Below, piece after piece: positions 5,925 to 6,583 of a DNA stretch of 6,583 nt (its first letter is position 1; the number at the start of each line of letters is the position of its first letter). This DNA comes from Treponema sp. Its GTDB lineage: Bacteria > Spirochaetota > Spirochaetia > Treponematales > Treponemataceae. The notes beneath the pieces were generated by a model, which did no database searches, was not told the origin of the DNA, and saw nothing but the letters and a program-made list of their open reading frames with translations. Both the position numbers and the translations under genes were made by a program. The stretch spans positions 1 to 6,583 of the forward strand of contig JAGCTZ010000154.1 in assembly GCA_017963165.1 (NCBI GenBank), given 5' to 3'.

Positions 5925-6583
5925 ATGAAAAAATCATTATTGTTAATATTTGCTGCGGCAATTCTTACTTTTGGATGCTGCTCAAAAAAAGAAACTGCAG
6001 AGACAGAAAGTCAGGATGTTTCTTCTATTTTTCAAAGCCGATTCCAGGCACCCGCTGCAGCCGGCGATGATGCAAGCGCAACAGCAGCAACACAGACTCA
6101 GGAAGAAAGTCCGGCCGATGACTTTGTAAAAGAATACAAGCTTAGCGAGCTGGCTCAAAAATATGGCTTTAAGGTTGGAGCCTGTATTTCTTATGGTCAG
6201 GTAAACCGTTCCAGCTATGTTAAAATGCTTACCGGCGACTTTAACACAACAACAGCAACTACCGAATTTAAAGCTTATTCACTTTTGAATCAGGCAAAAA
6301 GTATTCAGGCAGGAGTCCCTGTTATGAACTATGCCCAGGCCGATGCAATTGCAAAGCTTGCCCAGGAAAACGGAATTGGAATCCGTGGTCACGTACTTGT
6401 CTGGGATGCCTACATGAGCGAATGGTTTTTCCGCGAAGGTTTTAAATCTGACGGACTGCCTGTTTCTAAAGAAGTTATGGAAGAACGTGTTGCCTATTAT
6501 ATTGATCAGGTAATCACCCACTTTGAAACAGAATTCCCTGGCGTTGTTTACTGCTGGGATGTTGTAAACGAAGCCGTAGCCGA
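5925..6583 (+). CDS. GH10 endo-1,4-beta-xylanase lipoprotein, 3' end cut by window edge
   Basis: Surface-anchored enzyme expected to hydrolyse internal beta-1,4 bonds of xylan. The first 219 residues are present. Residues 1-18 are a lipoprotein signal peptide (MKKSLLLIF... TFGC) with the lipidated Cys at position 18; the lipobox is relaxed, as in spirochaetes. Residues 20-65 form an Ala/Thr/Glu-rich tether without aromatic motifs except SIFQSRF. The GH10 barrel starts near 70. Visible motifs are FKVGACISY (82-90), FNTTTATTEFKAYSLL (106-121), IRGHVLVW (153-160), EWFFREGF (166-173) and WDVVNEAV (211-218), where Glu216 is the expected acid/base. The nucleophile Glu and the rest of the barrel lie beyond the window. 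Usual GH10 residues are changed at two places: ATTE in place of the common AENE, and WDAYMSEW in place of WHSQxPxW. It diverges from the large lipoprotein gene and probably works upstream of xylB in xylan use. Family call is firm; exact substrate preference is not shown. Confidence 0.93.
   Translation, partial: MKKSLLLIFAAAILTFGCCSKKETAETESQDVSSIFQSRFQAPAAAGDDASATAATQTQEESPADDFVKEYKLSELAQKYGFKVGACISYGQVNRSSYVKMLTGDFNTTTATTEFKAYSLLNQAKSIQAGVPVMNYAQADAIAKLAQENGIGIRGHVLVWDAYMSEWFFREGFKSDGLPVSKEVMEERVAYYIDQVITHFETEFPGVVYCWDVVNEAVA

Noticed and set aside
5908..5928. Possible six-codon upstream reading frame (MKEVIK) overlapping the xylanase start
   Set aside because: The predicted transcript starts at about 5911, after this ATG, and there is no ribosome binding site for it. 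The same bases are the Shine-Dalgarno region of the xylanase gene.
6279..6521. Minus-strand open frame of 80 codons
   Set aside because: Antisense to the GH10 coding region, which has clear motifs over the same bases.

Overview
The window looks like part of a xylan-degradation locus from a host-associated spirochaete, most likely a rumen or gut Treponema. Three things point that way. The DNA is AT-leaning. Two lipoprotein signal peptides have relaxed, spirochaete-style lipoboxes. The long central protein is a mosaic of InlB-type repeats, BspA/DUF285-type leucine-rich repeats and a DUF1566-like C-terminus, a combination I associate with treponemal surface proteins. The genus is an inference; no rRNA or other taxonomic marker is present.

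Layout. At 1..1439 (minus) lies an almost complete xylulokinase gene (xylB) whose last codons run off the left edge. It has its own sigma70-type promoter just after the stop codon of the next gene. At 1531..5766 (minus) lies one very large gene for a 1411-residue predicted surface lipoprotein. At 5767..5924 is a compact divergent promoter region, with a well-formed promoter for each direction and a perfect 12-bp palindrome between them. At 5925..6583 (plus) lies the 5' portion of a GH10 endo-1,4-beta-xylanase lipoprotein, cut by the right edge just after its acid/base motif.

How the genes may work together. The GH10 lipoprotein would cut xylan at the cell surface. Xylulokinase would phosphorylate xylulose derived from imported xylose and so feed the pentose phosphate pathway. 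The large repeat lipoprotein sits between them and shares the divergent control region with the xylanase. It has no recognisable catalytic domain, so a role in adhesion or in binding plant cell wall, mucin or other cells is plausible but unproven.

No CRISPR array, tRNA, rRNA, transposase, diversity-generating retroelement or clear intrinsic terminator was seen. Nothing in the window is firmly a new system. The points most worth a second look are the duplicated architecture of the big lipoprotein, the shared divergent control region, and the non-canonical substrate-site residues of the GH10 enzyme.
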